Positions 43,252-53,559 are shown, numbered from the stretch's first letter. The stretch is 64,000 nt of DNA from an uncultured Flavobacteriaceae bacterium (GCA_947493175.1 CANLQD010000008.1:171941-235940); one strand, 5' to 3'. Made by a program: numbers and translations. Notes: generated by a model from the letters alone, not told the origin.

Positions 43252-44319
43252 TTACAGGTCAAACCGAAGGCCCAAAGATATATTTCGTTGTTCGATAGTA
43301 GCGTCTTGGAAAATGGGACTCAAATCGTACTTGGCATACAGCTGAATCCCTCCAAAACCAACATAACCACTAATACCATAGACAAAATTAGTGGCGTTGT
43401 AGCCTCTTTTCAATTTGTCCTTAACATTCTCCCCTTCCCGGTCGTACTTCAGTTTTTGTCGGGTTCCCAAATTAAAACCGCCATAACCACCTATACCCAA
43501 TCGAAAACTGCGATCAATATTATACCGAATACGCTTTTCGGTTTCTGTGACCTTCGATGGTCCAAACTCAAAATGGACGGGAAAAACAAGGTTATCCATT
43601 CGGAACTTTGATTTTCTTAAGGCGAAATCAAACTCCTGTAAAACGGTTTCCCCATCGACTACTTCAAAATATTGATTATCCTTGGGCTTTAAGCCATTGA
43701 ACTGAAAAGAAAAGCCATAGTTGAGTCGCATGAAGTTCGAATTGTGAAAAACGCGGGTACGCCAGCTCCAGCCCAATTCGAAAAAACGGCTACCACCTAC
43801 CCTATAAGGAGAATCTTCTAAAGACTGCCCTTCGATTATCGCATTGTTAAGACCAACGGCTACAACGAAATCGGAATAGGTACGACGGTCATAACGAGGT
43901 TCCTTCTTTTCGAATAGCTGCCAAGGTTCATCATTGACGTTGATACTGATTCCCACCCCATCACTGGTAATCGATAGTTCTTTCTTCTCCTTGAGCACAT
44001 CGCCCTGGTTCCGTTCCAGTAGGGCAATTTGATTGTCTATAATGGCAATCCGATTCTCGATATTCATAGCCCTTTTTTTGGCGGCGCTTTCCTTTAGGGT
44101 CTTAGCCTCCTCAAAACTAATGGCTTCTTCGTCCAAGCGGCGATTGATATCTTCGATTTCTGCTTTTAAGGCATCTTTTTCTTGTTGTGTAATTTTCTCT
44201 TTGAGCGTTTCTAATTCTTCGATTTTTTCTTTGTAGGGTTCCTGTGCCCAAAGATAATTTCCAATTTGTCCCAATAACAATGCGAGTAGCAAAAGGGTAA
44301 CTGTTCTCATGATTTTCAT
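43252..44319 (-). CDS. outer-membrane beta-barrel protein with coiled-coil
   Basis: A 355-residue protein. A signal peptide ends near LWAQE. Residues 27-105 form a coiled-coil (EKIEELETLKEKITQQEKDALKAEIEDINRRLDEE). The rest is beta-rich with alternating aromatic strands, ending in a terminal Phe-Asp-Leu (NISLGLRFDL), the pattern of an outer-membrane barrel. It follows the ECF sigma factor and anti-sigma-like gene on the same strand and may be controlled by them. Confidence 0.7.
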   Translation of the reverse strand: MKIMRTVTLLLLALLLGQIGNYLWAQEPYKEKIEELETLKEKITQQEKDALKAEIEDINRRLDEEAISFEEAKTLKESAAKKRAMNIENRIAIIDNQIALLERNQGDVLKEKKELSITSDGVGISINVNDEPWQLFEKKEPRYDRRTYSDFVVAVGLNNAIIEGQSLEDSPYRVGGSRFFELGWSWRTRVFHNSNFMRLNYGFSFQFNGLKPKDNQYFEVVDGETVLQEFDFALRKSKFRMDNLVFPVHFEFGPSKVTETEKRIRYNIDRSFRLGIGGYGGFNLGTRQKLKYDREGENVKDKLKRGYNATNFVYGISGYVGFGGIQLYAKYDLSPIFQDATIEQRNISLGLRFDL

Positions 44320-44338
44320 TTTTTGATGGCCTGTTGTG

Positions 44339-44360
44339 AGCTCCCCTTGGAGGGGGAGCT
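44339..44360. repeat. palindromic hairpin AGCTCCCC/GGGGAGCT
   Basis: AGCTCCCC-ttggag-GGGGAGCT, a GC-rich hairpin in the gap between the outer-membrane protein and the anti-sigma-like gene. It resembles short repetitive palindromes found scattered between genes in Flavobacteriaceae. Confidence 0.35.
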
Positions 44361-44451
44361 TTCAAGGCGTGATTTGTGATTGATGAATAAACTTCTCCCG
44401 GCCCCACTGATTTTCAATGGGGAAAACGGATACGTACAAAAGGTTTTTAGG

Positions 44452-45222
44452 TTAATCGTTGCGTTGGGCCACCGCGGTGCGCACTTTTAGGAAGCCCGTT
44501 TTCAACTTGTCGAATATTTGGTCACGAAACGATTGGTCGAGTTCTTCTTCTACATCGGCCAGCAGCACCATGGCATCTACGCTATGGTCTTTGCGAAAAA
44601 GCCGGTCATTGAATAATTCTTTTTGAGCCTGCAGTAATAATGAGTCTACCTCGGCATCGGTCAACGCAACATCGTTCTGCTCCAAATCATCTACTTTTGC
44701 GAGTACTTCGGCTATTTTAATGCCAATGGCAGTTTCTGCACCATCATTAAGCGGTGATACATCTGTTACCGCAATCGATGTTTCTATGACTGAATCTTCC
44801 GCTACCTCATTTTCGATTTCAGCCTTTGTTGAAATCCCTTGCTCCCCATAATCAGTCCTTTCATTCTTGGTGTTCTCCAATGCTACCGTAATTTCATTCT
44901 TCTTTTGGAGCATTTTTTCGTCCATCACGTCTGGTGTGGTCTTCAAGGTTTCTTGAATAGGTTGCGCTGCCTTTTTCTTTGGCGTATTGACTATTTCGGT
45001 CTCTGGAACCACTTGCGAACTAGTTGTGTTTAGATACCATACCGAAAGCAGTAACAATCCAATAACACTTGCTGCAATTCCCCACCAAAAAAAGCGGTTT
45101 GATTTGGAACGGTCATCGACTTCCAATTGTTCGGCAACTTTTTGCCAAGCATCTGATGAAGGCCGAATTTCTCGATCCTGCAGTTGCTCTTTCATAATCT
45201 TTTCAAACTTATTCGGTTCCAT
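44452..45222 (-). CDS. anti-sigma-factor-like membrane protein
   Basis: A 256-residue protein. The N-terminal 45 residues form a short cytoplasmic helix region (EPNKFEKIMKEQLQDREIRPSSDAWQKVAEQLE). One membrane helix follows (about 44-65), then an acidic periplasmic tail. This is the layout of ECF-linked anti-sigma factors. It overlaps the sigma factor gene by 14 bases, which is strong evidence of a regulatory pair. Confidence 0.7.
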   Translation of the reverse strand: MEPNKFEKIMKEQLQDREIRPSSDAWQKVAEQLEVDDRSKSNRFFWWGIAASVIGLLLLSVWYLNTTSSQVVPETEIVNTPKKKAAQPIQETLKTTPDVMDEKMLQKKNEITVALENTKNERTDYGEQGISTKAEIENEVAEDSVIETSIAVTDVSPLNDGAETAIGIKIAEVLAKVDDLEQNDVALTDAEVDSLLLQAQKELFNDRLFRKDHSVDAMVLLADVEEELDQSFRDQIFDKLKTGFLKVRTAVAQRND

Positions 45223-45772
45223 AACCTATTATATTTTGTTGTCTAAGTTGCTCTTGTAATAGCTTTCGTGCCTTAAACAGTTGTGATTTCGATGTGCTTT
45301 CCGAGACACCCAACAACGCGGCGATTTCCTGATGTTTGTACCCCTCTATGGCATAAAGAACAAAAACGGTTCGATAGCCATCGGGCAAAGCATCAATGAG
45401 CGACTGAATATGTTCCGCATCCAGCTCCGAAGGAGCCAAGCTATTCTTGCGCGCCGTTTCTTCGTACATTTCATCATCGTATACGACGAATTGTTGTTTT
45501 CTCAGATGTGAGATACTTTCACGTACCATAATCTTTCGTATCCACCCTTCAAAACTTCCCTCGTTCCTAAAACGGTCAAGGTTCTTGAAGACTTTTACAA
45601 AACCATTGATCATCACATCTTCTGCGAATTGAACATCCTTTACATAACGTCTACAAACTCCCAGCATTTTTGGGGCGTAGGTATCGTACAAACGTTGCTG
45701 CGCCTCACGGTTTCCCGAGACCGATTTTCGAATCAGTTGCTTTTCGCTTTTATAGAATGATATAATTTTCAA
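45209..45772 (-). CDS. ECF RNA polymerase sigma factor
   Basis: A 187-residue sigma-70 family ECF factor. Region 2 is AQQRLYDTYAPKMLGVCRRYVKDVQFAEDVMINGFVKVFKNLDRFR with the DNA-melting segment GSFEGWIRKIMVRESISHLRK. Region 4 is IQSLIDALPDGYRTVFVLYAIEGYKHQEIAALLGVSESTSKSQLFKARK, a standard HTH. It is the first gene of a three-gene operon (sigma, anti-sigma-like, outer-membrane protein). Confidence 0.9.
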   Translation of the reverse strand: MKIISFYKSEKQLIRKSVSGNREAQQRLYDTYAPKMLGVCRRYVKDVQFAEDVMINGFVKVFKNLDRFRNEGSFEGWIRKIMVRESISHLRKQQFVVYDDEMYEETARKNSLAPSELDAEHIQSLIDALPDGYRTVFVLYAIEGYKHQEIAALLGVSESTSKSQLFKARKLLQEQLRQQNIIGYGTE

Positions 45773-45888
45773 AATGGTTTTGGTTATCTTCTATTGAGAT
45801 AGACGTGTCTACATTTAAAAAAGTTGTCTCAAAAATTATAAAAGCACAAAATATTTTTTAAATACTTTAAAATCAGATATTTAAAAAA

Positions 45889-46866
45889 CTATATTTTTCG
45901 ATCCACGACGTAGTTTACCATGAGTTCCAAAGCGCTTTTGTAATCTGAAGATGGGTATGCTGTCAACAATTGTAATGCTTCTTCCTTAAAGGCAATCATT
46001 TTTTGAACAGCATATTCGAGTCCTCCCTGTTCCCGCACGAACGTAATGACTTCTTTGACCCTTTTTTTATCCTTATTATGGTTTTTGATGGAATTGATCA
46101 ACCAGCTTTGTTTTTCCTTGCTACAAGTATTGAGCACATGAATCAACGGCAGTGTCATTTTTTGTTCTTTGATATCGATACCAGTAGGTTTTCCAATACG
46201 CTCTTCCCCATAATCGAACAAATCATCCTTGATCTGAAATGCCATTCCGCAGAGTTCCCCAAATTTTTTAAACAAGACTACCTCATCACTATCTGGCTTT
46301 ACGGAACAAGCTCCCATGGCACAACAGGCGGCGATCAGGGTAGCCGTTTTTTGTCGAATGATATCGTAATAGACTTCTTCTGTAATATCCAGTCTCCGAG
46401 CTTTTTCAATCTGCAACAGTTCTCCCTCGCTTATTTCACGAACTGCTTCGGAAATAATCTTTAATAAGTCGATGTCATCGTGTTCGATACACAACAACAA
46501 TCCCTTGGAGAAGAAATAGTCGCCCACCAAAACCGCTATCTTATTCTTCCATAGCGCATTGATCGAGAAAAAACCCCGCCGTTTATGGCTCTCATCGACC
46601 ACATCGTCGTGCACTAGGGAAGCCGTATGAATTAACTCAATGACCGATGCTCCCCGGTAGGTACGTTCGTTTACCACCCCATCATTTACCAGTTTAGCGG
46701 TAAGGAATACGAACATCGGTCGCATTTGTTTGCCTTTTCGGTTTACGATGTAATGGGTAATACGATTGAAAAGAGCTACTTTGGAAGACATCGAATCCCG
46801 GAACTTTGTTTCGAAAAGCTCCATTTCGGGCCGTATAGGGTCTTTTATTTGGGATACGATTTTCAA
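45889..46866 (-). CDS. polyprenyl diphosphate synthase
   Basis: A trans-prenyltransferase of about 325 residues making long-chain polyprenyl diphosphate for quinones or lipid carriers. The first Asp-rich motif is HDDVVDES and the second KDDLFDYGEE; KGKQMRPMFVFL and GDYFFSKGLL are also family motifs. The usual start is near LKIVSQIKDPIRPEMELFE, so I place it at the TTG 46866; the open frame extends 30 codons upstream into less conserved sequence, also from TTG. Confidence 0.88.
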   Translation of the reverse strand: MKIVSQIKDPIRPEMELFETKFRDSMSSKVALFNRITHYIVNRKGKQMRPMFVFLTAKLVNDGVVNERTYRGASVIELIHTASLVHDDVVDESHKRRGFFSINALWKNKIAVLVGDYFFSKGLLLCIEHDDIDLLKIISEAVREISEGELLQIEKARRLDITEEVYYDIIRQKTATLIAACCAMGACSVKPDSDEVVLFKKFGELCGMAFQIKDDLFDYGEERIGKPTGIDIKEQKMTLPLIHVLNTCSKEKQSWLINSIKNHNKDKKRVKEVITFVREQGGLEYAVQKMIAFKEEALQLLTAYPSSDYKSALELMVNYVVDRKI

Positions 46867-47501
46867 ATGGCTTGGATTAACGCTACTTTTTAAAGCGAAT
46901 GCTAAAATTAGGGAAAAGATAACAGTGAAGTCGTTTAAACTTTTTCCATTCTCCAAAAAATTGGTCTTTTGTACCCACTTTTTGCATTTTTATCGTTCTG
47001 TAGCCCTGCTATGCATCTCAAAAAAGACTTCAATTGGGTGCAAAATCCTAAACTTTCGGTTAAATGTTGAAAGCTTAAACAACTTCATCAGTTAGCAGCT
47101 CATAGATGGTAAACCTGTATACTTTAAGGTTACGAATACACAACTAAACTGGTATCGGCTCACGCCATACGCATATCGCTTTTTAATTAGGTTTGGCGTA
47201 GGACTCAAGGTGAAAACAAGTTATTCTAAAATTTTCGCCAAAAAGTAAGGGGTTTTACCTCGAACTGAACCACTATGCATTTAAAATGCATAGGTTTTAA
47301 GAAAAGAATGAAATTCTTTTTAAACATTGCGCCAAGGTAACAGTTGGCAGTAAACAGCTTGCCCTCTTTAGAACTGAGGAGTGCCCCCGCCTACTTGTTG
47401 AAAATTTATAGCACCGACCATTCGGGGGGAAGTCTTGCACTAAAGTGCATAGTTTCAACTCATGATTGTGACCAATGAAACACGAAGCACATGTTGCTTG
47501 T
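46867..47501. other. 635-base intergenic region without recognised features
   Basis: Between the polyprenyl synthase and rlmN. It has a small palindrome ATGCATTTTAAATGCAT-like (near 47275) and no convincing gene. A 79-codon frame on the minus strand (47297-47536) is Cys/Ser/Arg-rich and has no normal composition. Confidence 0.4.
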
Positions 47502-48545
47502 TTAGGACTTATTCGCCAACTGACCGCAGGCGGCATCGATATCCTTTCCTCTAGAACGGCGAACCGTTACTGTAATATGATTGCGTTCCAATGTTTCGAC
47601 ATAACGGTCAATAGCGTCATCGTTGGCCTGTCTGAAAGCGCCATCGTCGATGGGGTTGTACTCGATCAGGTTCACCTTTGATGGAGCAAACCGACAAAAA
47701 TCGACCAATGCGTCTACATCTTTCTGGGTATCGTTGATTCCATGCCAAACAACATATTCATAGGTAATTCTACTTTTGGTCTTTTGATACCAATATGCCA
47801 AAGCCTCCCTTAGATCCGAGAGCGTAAAAGTAGCATTAAAAGGCATAATCGATGTTCGTACTTCATCGATGGCGGAATGCAGGGATACGGCCAGTTTGAA
47901 CTTCACCCTTTCGTCTGCCATTTTTTTGATCATCTTGGGTACTCCAGAGGTAGATACCGTGATGCGTTTCGGGGACATTCCCAAACCTTCGGGAGAGGTG
48001 ATTTTTTCGATGGCCTTCAACACGTTGTTATAGTTCATCAATGGTTCCCCCATACCCATGAACACAATATTGCTCAAAGGCCTATCAAAATACAGGCGAC
48101 TTTCGTTGTCGATAGCGACCACCTGGTCATAGATTTCATCAGGATTCAGGTTTCGCATTCGTTTGAGGCGGGCCGTGGCACAAAACTTGCAGTCCAAGCT
48201 ACAGCCTACCTGACTAGACACACAGGCTGTTGTACGCTTACTAGTAGGTATGAGTACCGATTCTACTACGAGTCCGTCATGCAAGCGAACCGCATTCTTA
48301 ATGGTACCATCCGTACTACGTTGCATCTGATCGACCCGAATATGATTGATGACAAAATGCCGCTCCAATAATGCACGGGTCTCTTTCGAAATATTGGTCA
48401 TCGAATCAAAAGAATAGGCCGCTTTTTGCCACAACCATTCATACACCTGATTGCCCCTGAAAGCTTTGTCGCCTTGATTGACAAAAAAGTCCCTTAATTG
48501 TTCCTTGGTAAGGGCACGAATGTCTTTCTTTTTATCGATTTCCAT
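47502..48545 (-). CDS. rlmN: 23S rRNA (adenine-2503-C2)/tRNA methyltransferase RlmN
   Basis: A radical-SAM methyltransferase of 347 residues that methylates A2503 of 23S rRNA and A37 of some tRNAs. The CxxxCxxC iron-sulfur motif is CSLDCKFCATA, followed by GMGEPLMNYNNV and the conserved Cys near the end (DAACGQL), which carries the methyl group. It begins at ATG 48545 with a normal N-terminal domain. It ends without a neighbour in the same direction. Confidence 0.95.
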   Translation of the reverse strand: MEIDKKKDIRALTKEQLRDFFVNQGDKAFRGNQVYEWLWQKAAYSFDSMTNISKETRALLERHFVINHIRVDQMQRSTDGTIKNAVRLHDGLVVESVLIPTSKRTTACVSSQVGCSLDCKFCATARLKRMRNLNPDEIYDQVVAIDNESRLYFDRPLSNIVFMGMGEPLMNYNNVLKAIEKITSPEGLGMSPKRITVSTSGVPKMIKKMADERVKFKLAVSLHSAIDEVRTSIMPFNATFTLSDLREALAYWYQKTKSRITYEYVVWHGINDTQKDVDALVDFCRFAPSKVNLIEYNPIDDGAFRQANDDAIDRYVETLERNHITVTVRRSRGKDIDAACGQLANKS

Positions 48546-48593
48546 ACTTTTTCCAGACTACTACCAATTTAATTGCATCCTACCGCATTGGTA

Positions 48594-48634
48594 TAAAAAA
48601 CCCTCTTTTCATTAGGATTGTTTTGAAAAGAGGG
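48594..48634 (-). terminator. intrinsic terminator after queA
   Basis: CCCTCTTTTC (48601-48610) pairs with GAAAAGAGGG (48625-48634). On the minus strand the stem is followed by a T-run (TTTTTT, + strand 48595-48600), giving a normal rho-independent terminator between queA and rlmN. Confidence 0.75.
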
Positions 48635-48716
48635 CTGTACTATTGGTTCTATTCCCTTCCAAGAGTGTTCTTCAATTCGTTGAACCACCCTCTTAGGTCT
48701 AAGCCATGTCGAGCAT

Positions 48717-49766
48717 TTATAAAATCAACATTGCGTCTCCGTAAGAGTAGAATTTATATTGTTCCAAAATCGCTTCTTTATAAGCCCTTTTCATTAAATC
48801 ATGTCCGGCAAAGGCCGATATCATCATCAATAAGGTCGATTTTGGCAAATGAAAGTTGGTAACCATTGCCGTAGCAATACTAAAATCATATGGAGGAAAA
48901 ATAAACTTGTTCGTCCAACCCTCAAAGGTGTTTAACATATGATCGGATGACACTGCACTTTCCAGACCCCGCATGGCAGTGGTACCCACGGCACATATTC
49001 TTCTTTTATTCCTTTTGGCGTCGTTTACGATTTGAGTCGCTTTTTCATCAATGATCAACTCTTCACTATCCATCTTGTGTTTGGAAAGATCTTCGACCTC
49101 CACGGGATTAAAAGTCCCCAACCCTACGTGCAATGTAAGTTCGGCAAAATCCACACCTTTGATCTCCAATCGCTTCAAAAGGTGTTTTGAAAAATGGAGT
49201 CCGGCCGTTGGCGCCGCCACTGCACCCTCATGCTTGGCGTAGATGGTTTGGTAACGCTCTTCATCTTCGGGCTCTACGGTTCTTTTAATGTATTTGGGCA
49301 GTGGGGTTTCCCCTAATTCCCTTAACTTTCTTCTAAAATCGAGATAGGACCCATCGTACAAAAAACGAAGTGTTCTTCCCCGGGAAGTCGTGTTATCGAT
49401 TACTTCTGCCACCAATGTCTCATCCTCGCCAAAATAGAGCTTGTTACCGATACGAATCTTTCTTGCCGGGTCTACGAGTACGTCCCACAGACGTTGCTCT
49501 TCGTTGAGTTCCCTCAACAAAAATACCTCGATTCTGGCACCTGTTTTTTCCTTATTTCCATACAAACGGGCCGGAAACACCTTCGTATTGTTCAAAACCA
49601 TCACATCGCCTTCATCGAAATAGTTGATCAAATCCTTGAACATTTTATGCTCGATCTTTCCTGTTTCCCGATGTACGACCATCAATTTAGATTCATCCCT
49701 GTTTTCCGCAGGGTATTCTGCCAATAAATTCTGAGGAAGCTCAAAATTGAAATGAGATAGTTTCAT
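48717..49766 (-). CDS. queA: S-adenosylmethionine:tRNA ribosyltransferase-isomerase QueA
   Basis: A 349-residue enzyme of queuosine synthesis that transfers the ribosyl part of SAM to preQ1-modified tRNA. Family motifs: FELPQNLLAEYPAENRDESKLMV, VFPARLYGNKEKTGARIEVFLL, HEGAVAAPTAGLHFS, and HVGLGTFNPVEVEDLSKHKMDSEE. Length is normal. Confidence 0.95.
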   Translation of the reverse strand: MKLSHFNFELPQNLLAEYPAENRDESKLMVVHRETGKIEHKMFKDLINYFDEGDVMVLNNTKVFPARLYGNKEKTGARIEVFLLRELNEEQRLWDVLVDPARKIRIGNKLYFGEDETLVAEVIDNTTSRGRTLRFLYDGSYLDFRRKLRELGETPLPKYIKRTVEPEDEERYQTIYAKHEGAVAAPTAGLHFSKHLLKRLEIKGVDFAELTLHVGLGTFNPVEVEDLSKHKMDSEELIIDEKATQIVNDAKRNKRRICAVGTTAMRGLESAVSSDHMLNTFEGWTNKFIFPPYDFSIATAMVTNFHLPKSTLLMMISAFAGHDLMKRAYKEAILEQYKFYSYGDAMLIL

Positions 49767-49852
49767 TGAATGTATTTAAGTTATGCTTTTGCGGCTGCAA
49801 ATATACGACCCGGGGATAGGCGTTGTCAAGTAAATATCAGATAAAATGGATT

Positions 49853-51082
49853 TTATGCCGAGTGGATGGAAAACCCCACTTTTTTAAGGTCTTCCCAAAA
49901 ATCGGGATACGACTTTGATACCACTTCTGCATCGTTGACGTATAAGGACGTTTTCAAGGCAAGGGGTGCAAACGCCATTGCCATTCGATGGTCGTTATAG
50001 GTATCGATAGCCACATTGGGCCGTATGGAAGAAACGGGAACTAAAGTCAACGCCTTATCGGTTACCGATATATTGGCTCCCAGTTTCGAAAGCTCGGTAT
50101 ACAAAGCTTCCAAGCGATCGGTTTCCTTGATCTTCAAGGTATGGAGCCCCGTTAAATGGCACCCAATACCCAAACCAAAACAACTCACTGCAATCGTTTG
50201 TGCAAGATCCGGGGCATTGGAAAGCTCCAATTCAAGTGTTTTGGGCAATTGCATTTTTATTTTTCTGAGCTGAATGCTATTCCCCGTAAAAACGGTTTGA
50301 ACTCCCAATTGTTCATAAACTTCTGCCAATACGCTATCTCCTTGCAGGCTATTCTTTTTATAGGACGACAAGCTTATCTCAGTCCCCACCTCACATAAGG
50401 CCACCGTGCTGTAGAAATAGCTAGCTGAGCTCCAGTCAGACTCTACGATAAGTTCCGTATCGGCAACCTTCTCGGCCGGACTCACCTGAATACGATTTCC
50501 TTCAAATGAACTTTTCACTCCGATTTCGTTTAAAAGGCCCAACGTCATATTGATGTAAGGCACGGAAGTAACCTTGCCGATCAACTCCAATTCGATTCCG
50601 TTTGGAAGGCTTGGTGCGATCAAAAGCAAGGCCGAAATATACTGACTACTGATGTTGGCCGGTAGCTGTACTTTTTGTTTTTCCAACCTTTTTCCGACGA
50701 TATGAATCGGTGGGTATCCTTCATTGGATTCATAAGCGATATGGGCGCCCATACTGCGAAGGGCATCAACGAGCACTTTTATAGGGCGTTCCGTCATCCG
50801 TTGAGATCCCGTTAAGGTAGCTTCTTTCCCTTCTTGGGAGGCGAAATAGGCCGTTAGAAAACGCATCGCCGTTCCCGCATGATGAATATCGACAACCCCA
50901 TTGTTTATTTCCAACCCTTGCTGCATAACTTGCGCATCATCGGAGTTCGATAGATTGTTTATTCCAATATTCGGGTAGAGCGCCTGTAACAAAAGTAATC
51001 GGTTCGACTCACTTTTTGAGCCTGTAACTTGAATAGCTGTTTTTAGGGGTTGTTCTGACGGACCAGTGAGATGTAGCTTCAA
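49853..51082 (-). CDS. aroA: 3-phosphoshikimate 1-carboxyvinyltransferase (EPSP synthase)
   Basis: A 409-residue enzyme joining phosphoenolpyruvate to shikimate-3-phosphate in aromatic synthesis. The motifs SKSESNRLLLLQALYP, HAGTAMRFLTAYFA, GSQRMTERPI and YNDHRMAMAFAPLAL are characteristic. It is not in an operon with the other aromatic genes of the window. Length is normal. Confidence 0.94.
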   Translation of the reverse strand: MKLHLTGPSEQPLKTAIQVTGSKSESNRLLLLQALYPNIGINNLSNSDDAQVMQQGLEINNGVVDIHHAGTAMRFLTAYFASQEGKEATLTGSQRMTERPIKVLVDALRSMGAHIAYESNEGYPPIHIVGKRLEKQKVQLPANISSQYISALLLIAPSLPNGIELELIGKVTSVPYINMTLGLLNEIGVKSSFEGNRIQVSPAEKVADTELIVESDWSSASYFYSTVALCEVGTEISLSSYKKNSLQGDSVLAEVYEQLGVQTVFTGNSIQLRKIKMQLPKTLELELSNAPDLAQTIAVSCFGLGIGCHLTGLHTLKIKETDRLEALYTELSKLGANISVTDKALTLVPVSSIRPNVAIDTYNDHRMAMAFAPLALKTSLYVNDAEVVSKSYPDFWEDLKKVGFSIHSA

Positions 51083-51278
51083 CGCAGGAGGTTTAGGTGC
51101 TTAAAAAGAAAGCCCAAATATAAGAGACTGTTTTGAAATATCTAGATTATTTTACAACAACCTCTTTTTGTTCAAAGTTTCAACCGAAGCAATAATATGC
51201 TCAAAAAAAATCGCTTTATTCCCTATCGAAAATAGGCCATTACCATTACAGCGACCTATTTCAAAACAGTTGCTAAGT

Positions 51279-51605
51279 CTATTTAAGCTTTTCGTTTTGC
51301 TGATGGCGATCGTGGTCGCGCTTTGCCTTTATATCGAGTTTTTTATCAAAAGCCTCTTGCAAATCGATGCCTGTTTGGTTCGCAAGACAGAGTACTACAA
51401 AAAGTACATCGGCCAATTCCTCGCCAAGATCTTTGTCCTTGTCAGATTCCTTTTCACTCTGTTCCCCATACCTACGAGCAATGATACGGGCCACCTCCCC
51501 TACCTCTTCGGTAAGTTGCGCCATATTGGTCAACTCATTGAAGTAGCGTACGCCGTGGTTCTTTATCCAATCATCGACCGCCTGCTGTGCTGTTTGTAGA
51601 CTCAC
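51279..51605 (-). CDS. MazG-like nucleotide pyrophosphohydrolase
   Basis: A 108-residue MazG-type NTP pyrophosphohydrolase. The motif EEVGEVARIIARRYGEQ and the second acidic motif DLGEELADVLFVVLCLANQTG give the ExxE...ExxD metal site. Its start overlaps the end of the upstream DUF3857 gene by 35 bases. Confidence 0.9.
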   Translation of the reverse strand: MSLQTAQQAVDDWIKNHGVRYFNELTNMAQLTEEVGEVARIIARRYGEQSEKESDKDKDLGEELADVLFVVLCLANQTGIDLQEAFDKKLDIKAKRDHDRHQQNEKLK

Positions 51606-53559
51606 TGCTATTCTTTGTTAGAACAATCTGTTCTTTTTCCTTTGTTATTACTAGATTAAAGTACTCTTTTAAGTAAGGGTAATTAGCGGCCGAAATCATT
51701 GCCTTATTGATTTCAAAGATAACGGATAATTGAATCTCATTATCGTTTTTCTGTACGATATATCTAAAACTACCCAGATTATTCGGAATATTCATTTTAA
51801 CCGGTTCAGGAATCGATTCTACACGGTAATCCTTTGGAACGCTGATATTGAAAACATATTTATTCTGAAAAGAGTAGCCAAAATCAACAGGATACTCCCT
51901 AGTTTCCGGTTTAAAAGGATTTTCTTTTTCCCTCAGGAACATCAATGGTTGAAAATAGATTTTATCACCGGTTACCTCAGCGGCATTGTCGAATACATAG
52001 TTGAACGATTCAGATAATGGACCTTCATAAGTTTCCGCATTTTTGGTAACATAGTCCGAAATTTCTATGTCGTCAAATTCAGATTCGCGATTTACAAGAA
52101 AATCTTCCAAATTACTGTCTTTAAACTTTAACCTAAACCCGTAAGCTCCGTGATTGGTAAGTCTAGACCTGTAGGTACCTTCGGCAGAACCATCTTCTTT
52201 CAAGGTCACATCGACCATATACATGTTCTTGGCCTTTGCAGGGGAAGTCAAGTCTATTCGTCTCCAGACCAGCTTACCATTATCAATTAACAACCCTTTC
52301 CAATTGTAATCATTGATTGGAAGTAGGTTTAAATCACTGAATTCCGCAGTCCCATCCATGAAATAATCTTTGTCATCTATTTTGGCATAGGCAATGACAT
52401 AGTTGAGTCGTTCCAGCGTTGGAAAAAACGGAAATGCATTATCCTTGGTGCTGATTACTACCGGATTGGCATCAATACCGGCATAGCGCAACATGGCTAC
52501 CAATAAAAGATTGATATCCCCTGAATTCCCCTTCTTTTCTTTCAATGTCTTTTTAATGCCATTTTGAAAGTATTTACCATCGATACCATTCCAGGTAATC
52601 GTATTCTTTACATGCTTGAACAGTATTTTGGCAATCGCCAGTTGATCCGTTTTACCAGCCAACAATACATCCAATTCATCATCAAAGGAGCGGGTCTTGT
52701 CTAACTGGTTTTTGTAGTCGTCGGTGCTCCCGATCGATTTCGCCACATCGCCCCAGCTTTGTGCGTAACTTCTAAAGTATGACCCCGGTATATCTATCGA
52801 AACCAACTCGAACTGCGCTCCCGAACGGTAGTTATCAATATTATCTACGAAGGGTTCTGCCTTTAATGCCGGCACATCGTCGAGCGCAAAGGACCGCATG
52901 ACCACGTTCATATCAATACGATTATCTCGCTTGGTCTCTACTTTGGGAGCAACGAACAAATACCCCTTATGGTTCTGCTTAAAATTAAAACCTTCGGGGG
53001 TTCGCAATTCGGCCTCCAATCTTTTGATAGGAATATCTGTTTGAAAACGAAACTCATCAATATTCCAAATAAAAGGAGAGTACACCTGATACCTGAACTC
53101 TATGACAGACCCTTCCTTTACATTGGGCATCGTAAAACGGGTCTGTTTGTAATTATAACTAATTTCCGATTTGAAAATTTGATCTTTCTCCAATTCCGTT
53201 CTTACGATTTCCCCATTCTCTAGATTGTAGGTGTAGGCCTTCAACTTTTGAACTGTCTCGTCATCAGATCTACTTTTAAACAGATTGATATATGCAGTAG
53301 CATACTCAAAGCCTTCTTTGGAATAAATCTTAATCCGTTTGTGGTATTCGGATACCAATCGACTTGTACCATTGGCAGATTGATAATGCGTATCCCTACT
53401 ACTATAGAGAATGGCGGCATTCGCTTCTTTATCGAGTGGATACTCCTTTTCTGCAAGTTCTTCCTTTGTCACTTTTCCAAACTCTGGGGATTGGGCGGAA
53501 GCATACTGCAGAAGTAGTAATAAGACAATGTAAAAGGGGAACTTTAAACTACTTTTCAT
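51571..53559 (-). CDS. DUF3857 transglutaminase-like protein with degraded active site
   Basis: A 662-residue exported protein (signal peptide ending YASAQ): DUF3857 domain in the first 230 residues, a transglutaminase-like fold in the middle and a beta domain at the C-terminus. In the middle domain the positions of the catalytic Cys and His hold other residues (GNSGDINLL where KGDCKG would be; LNYVIAYA where NHV would be), so it is probably not a working protease or transglutaminase. It starts 4 bases into the end of the preceding DUF3857 gene. Confidence 0.78.
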   Translation of the reverse strand: MKSSLKFPFYIVLLLLLQYASAQSPEFGKVTKEELAEKEYPLDKEANAAILYSSRDTHYQSANGTSRLVSEYHKRIKIYSKEGFEYATAYINLFKSRSDDETVQKLKAYTYNLENGEIVRTELEKDQIFKSEISYNYKQTRFTMPNVKEGSVIEFRYQVYSPFIWNIDEFRFQTDIPIKRLEAELRTPEGFNFKQNHKGYLFVAPKVETKRDNRIDMNVVMRSFALDDVPALKAEPFVDNIDNYRSGAQFELVSIDIPGSYFRSYAQSWGDVAKSIGSTDDYKNQLDKTRSFDDELDVLLAGKTDQLAIAKILFKHVKNTITWNGIDGKYFQNGIKKTLKEKKGNSGDINLLLVAMLRYAGIDANPVVISTKDNAFPFFPTLERLNYVIAYAKIDDKDYFMDGTAEFSDLNLLPINDYNWKGLLIDNGKLVWRRIDLTSPAKAKNMYMVDVTLKEDGSAEGTYRSRLTNHGAYGFRLKFKDSNLEDFLVNRESEFDDIEISDYVTKNAETYEGPLSESFNYVFDNAAEVTGDKIYFQPLMFLREKENPFKPETREYPVDFGYSFQNKYVFNISVPKDYRVESIPEPVKMNIPNNLGSFRYIVQKNDNEIQLSVIFEINKAMISAANYPYLKEYFNLVITKEKEQIVLTKNSSESTNSTAGGR

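Noticed and set aside
47297..47536. 79-codon minus-strand ORF between rlmN and the polyprenyl synthase
   Set aside because: Composition is unlike real proteins (Cys/Ser/Arg-rich), and it overlaps the 3' end of rlmN.
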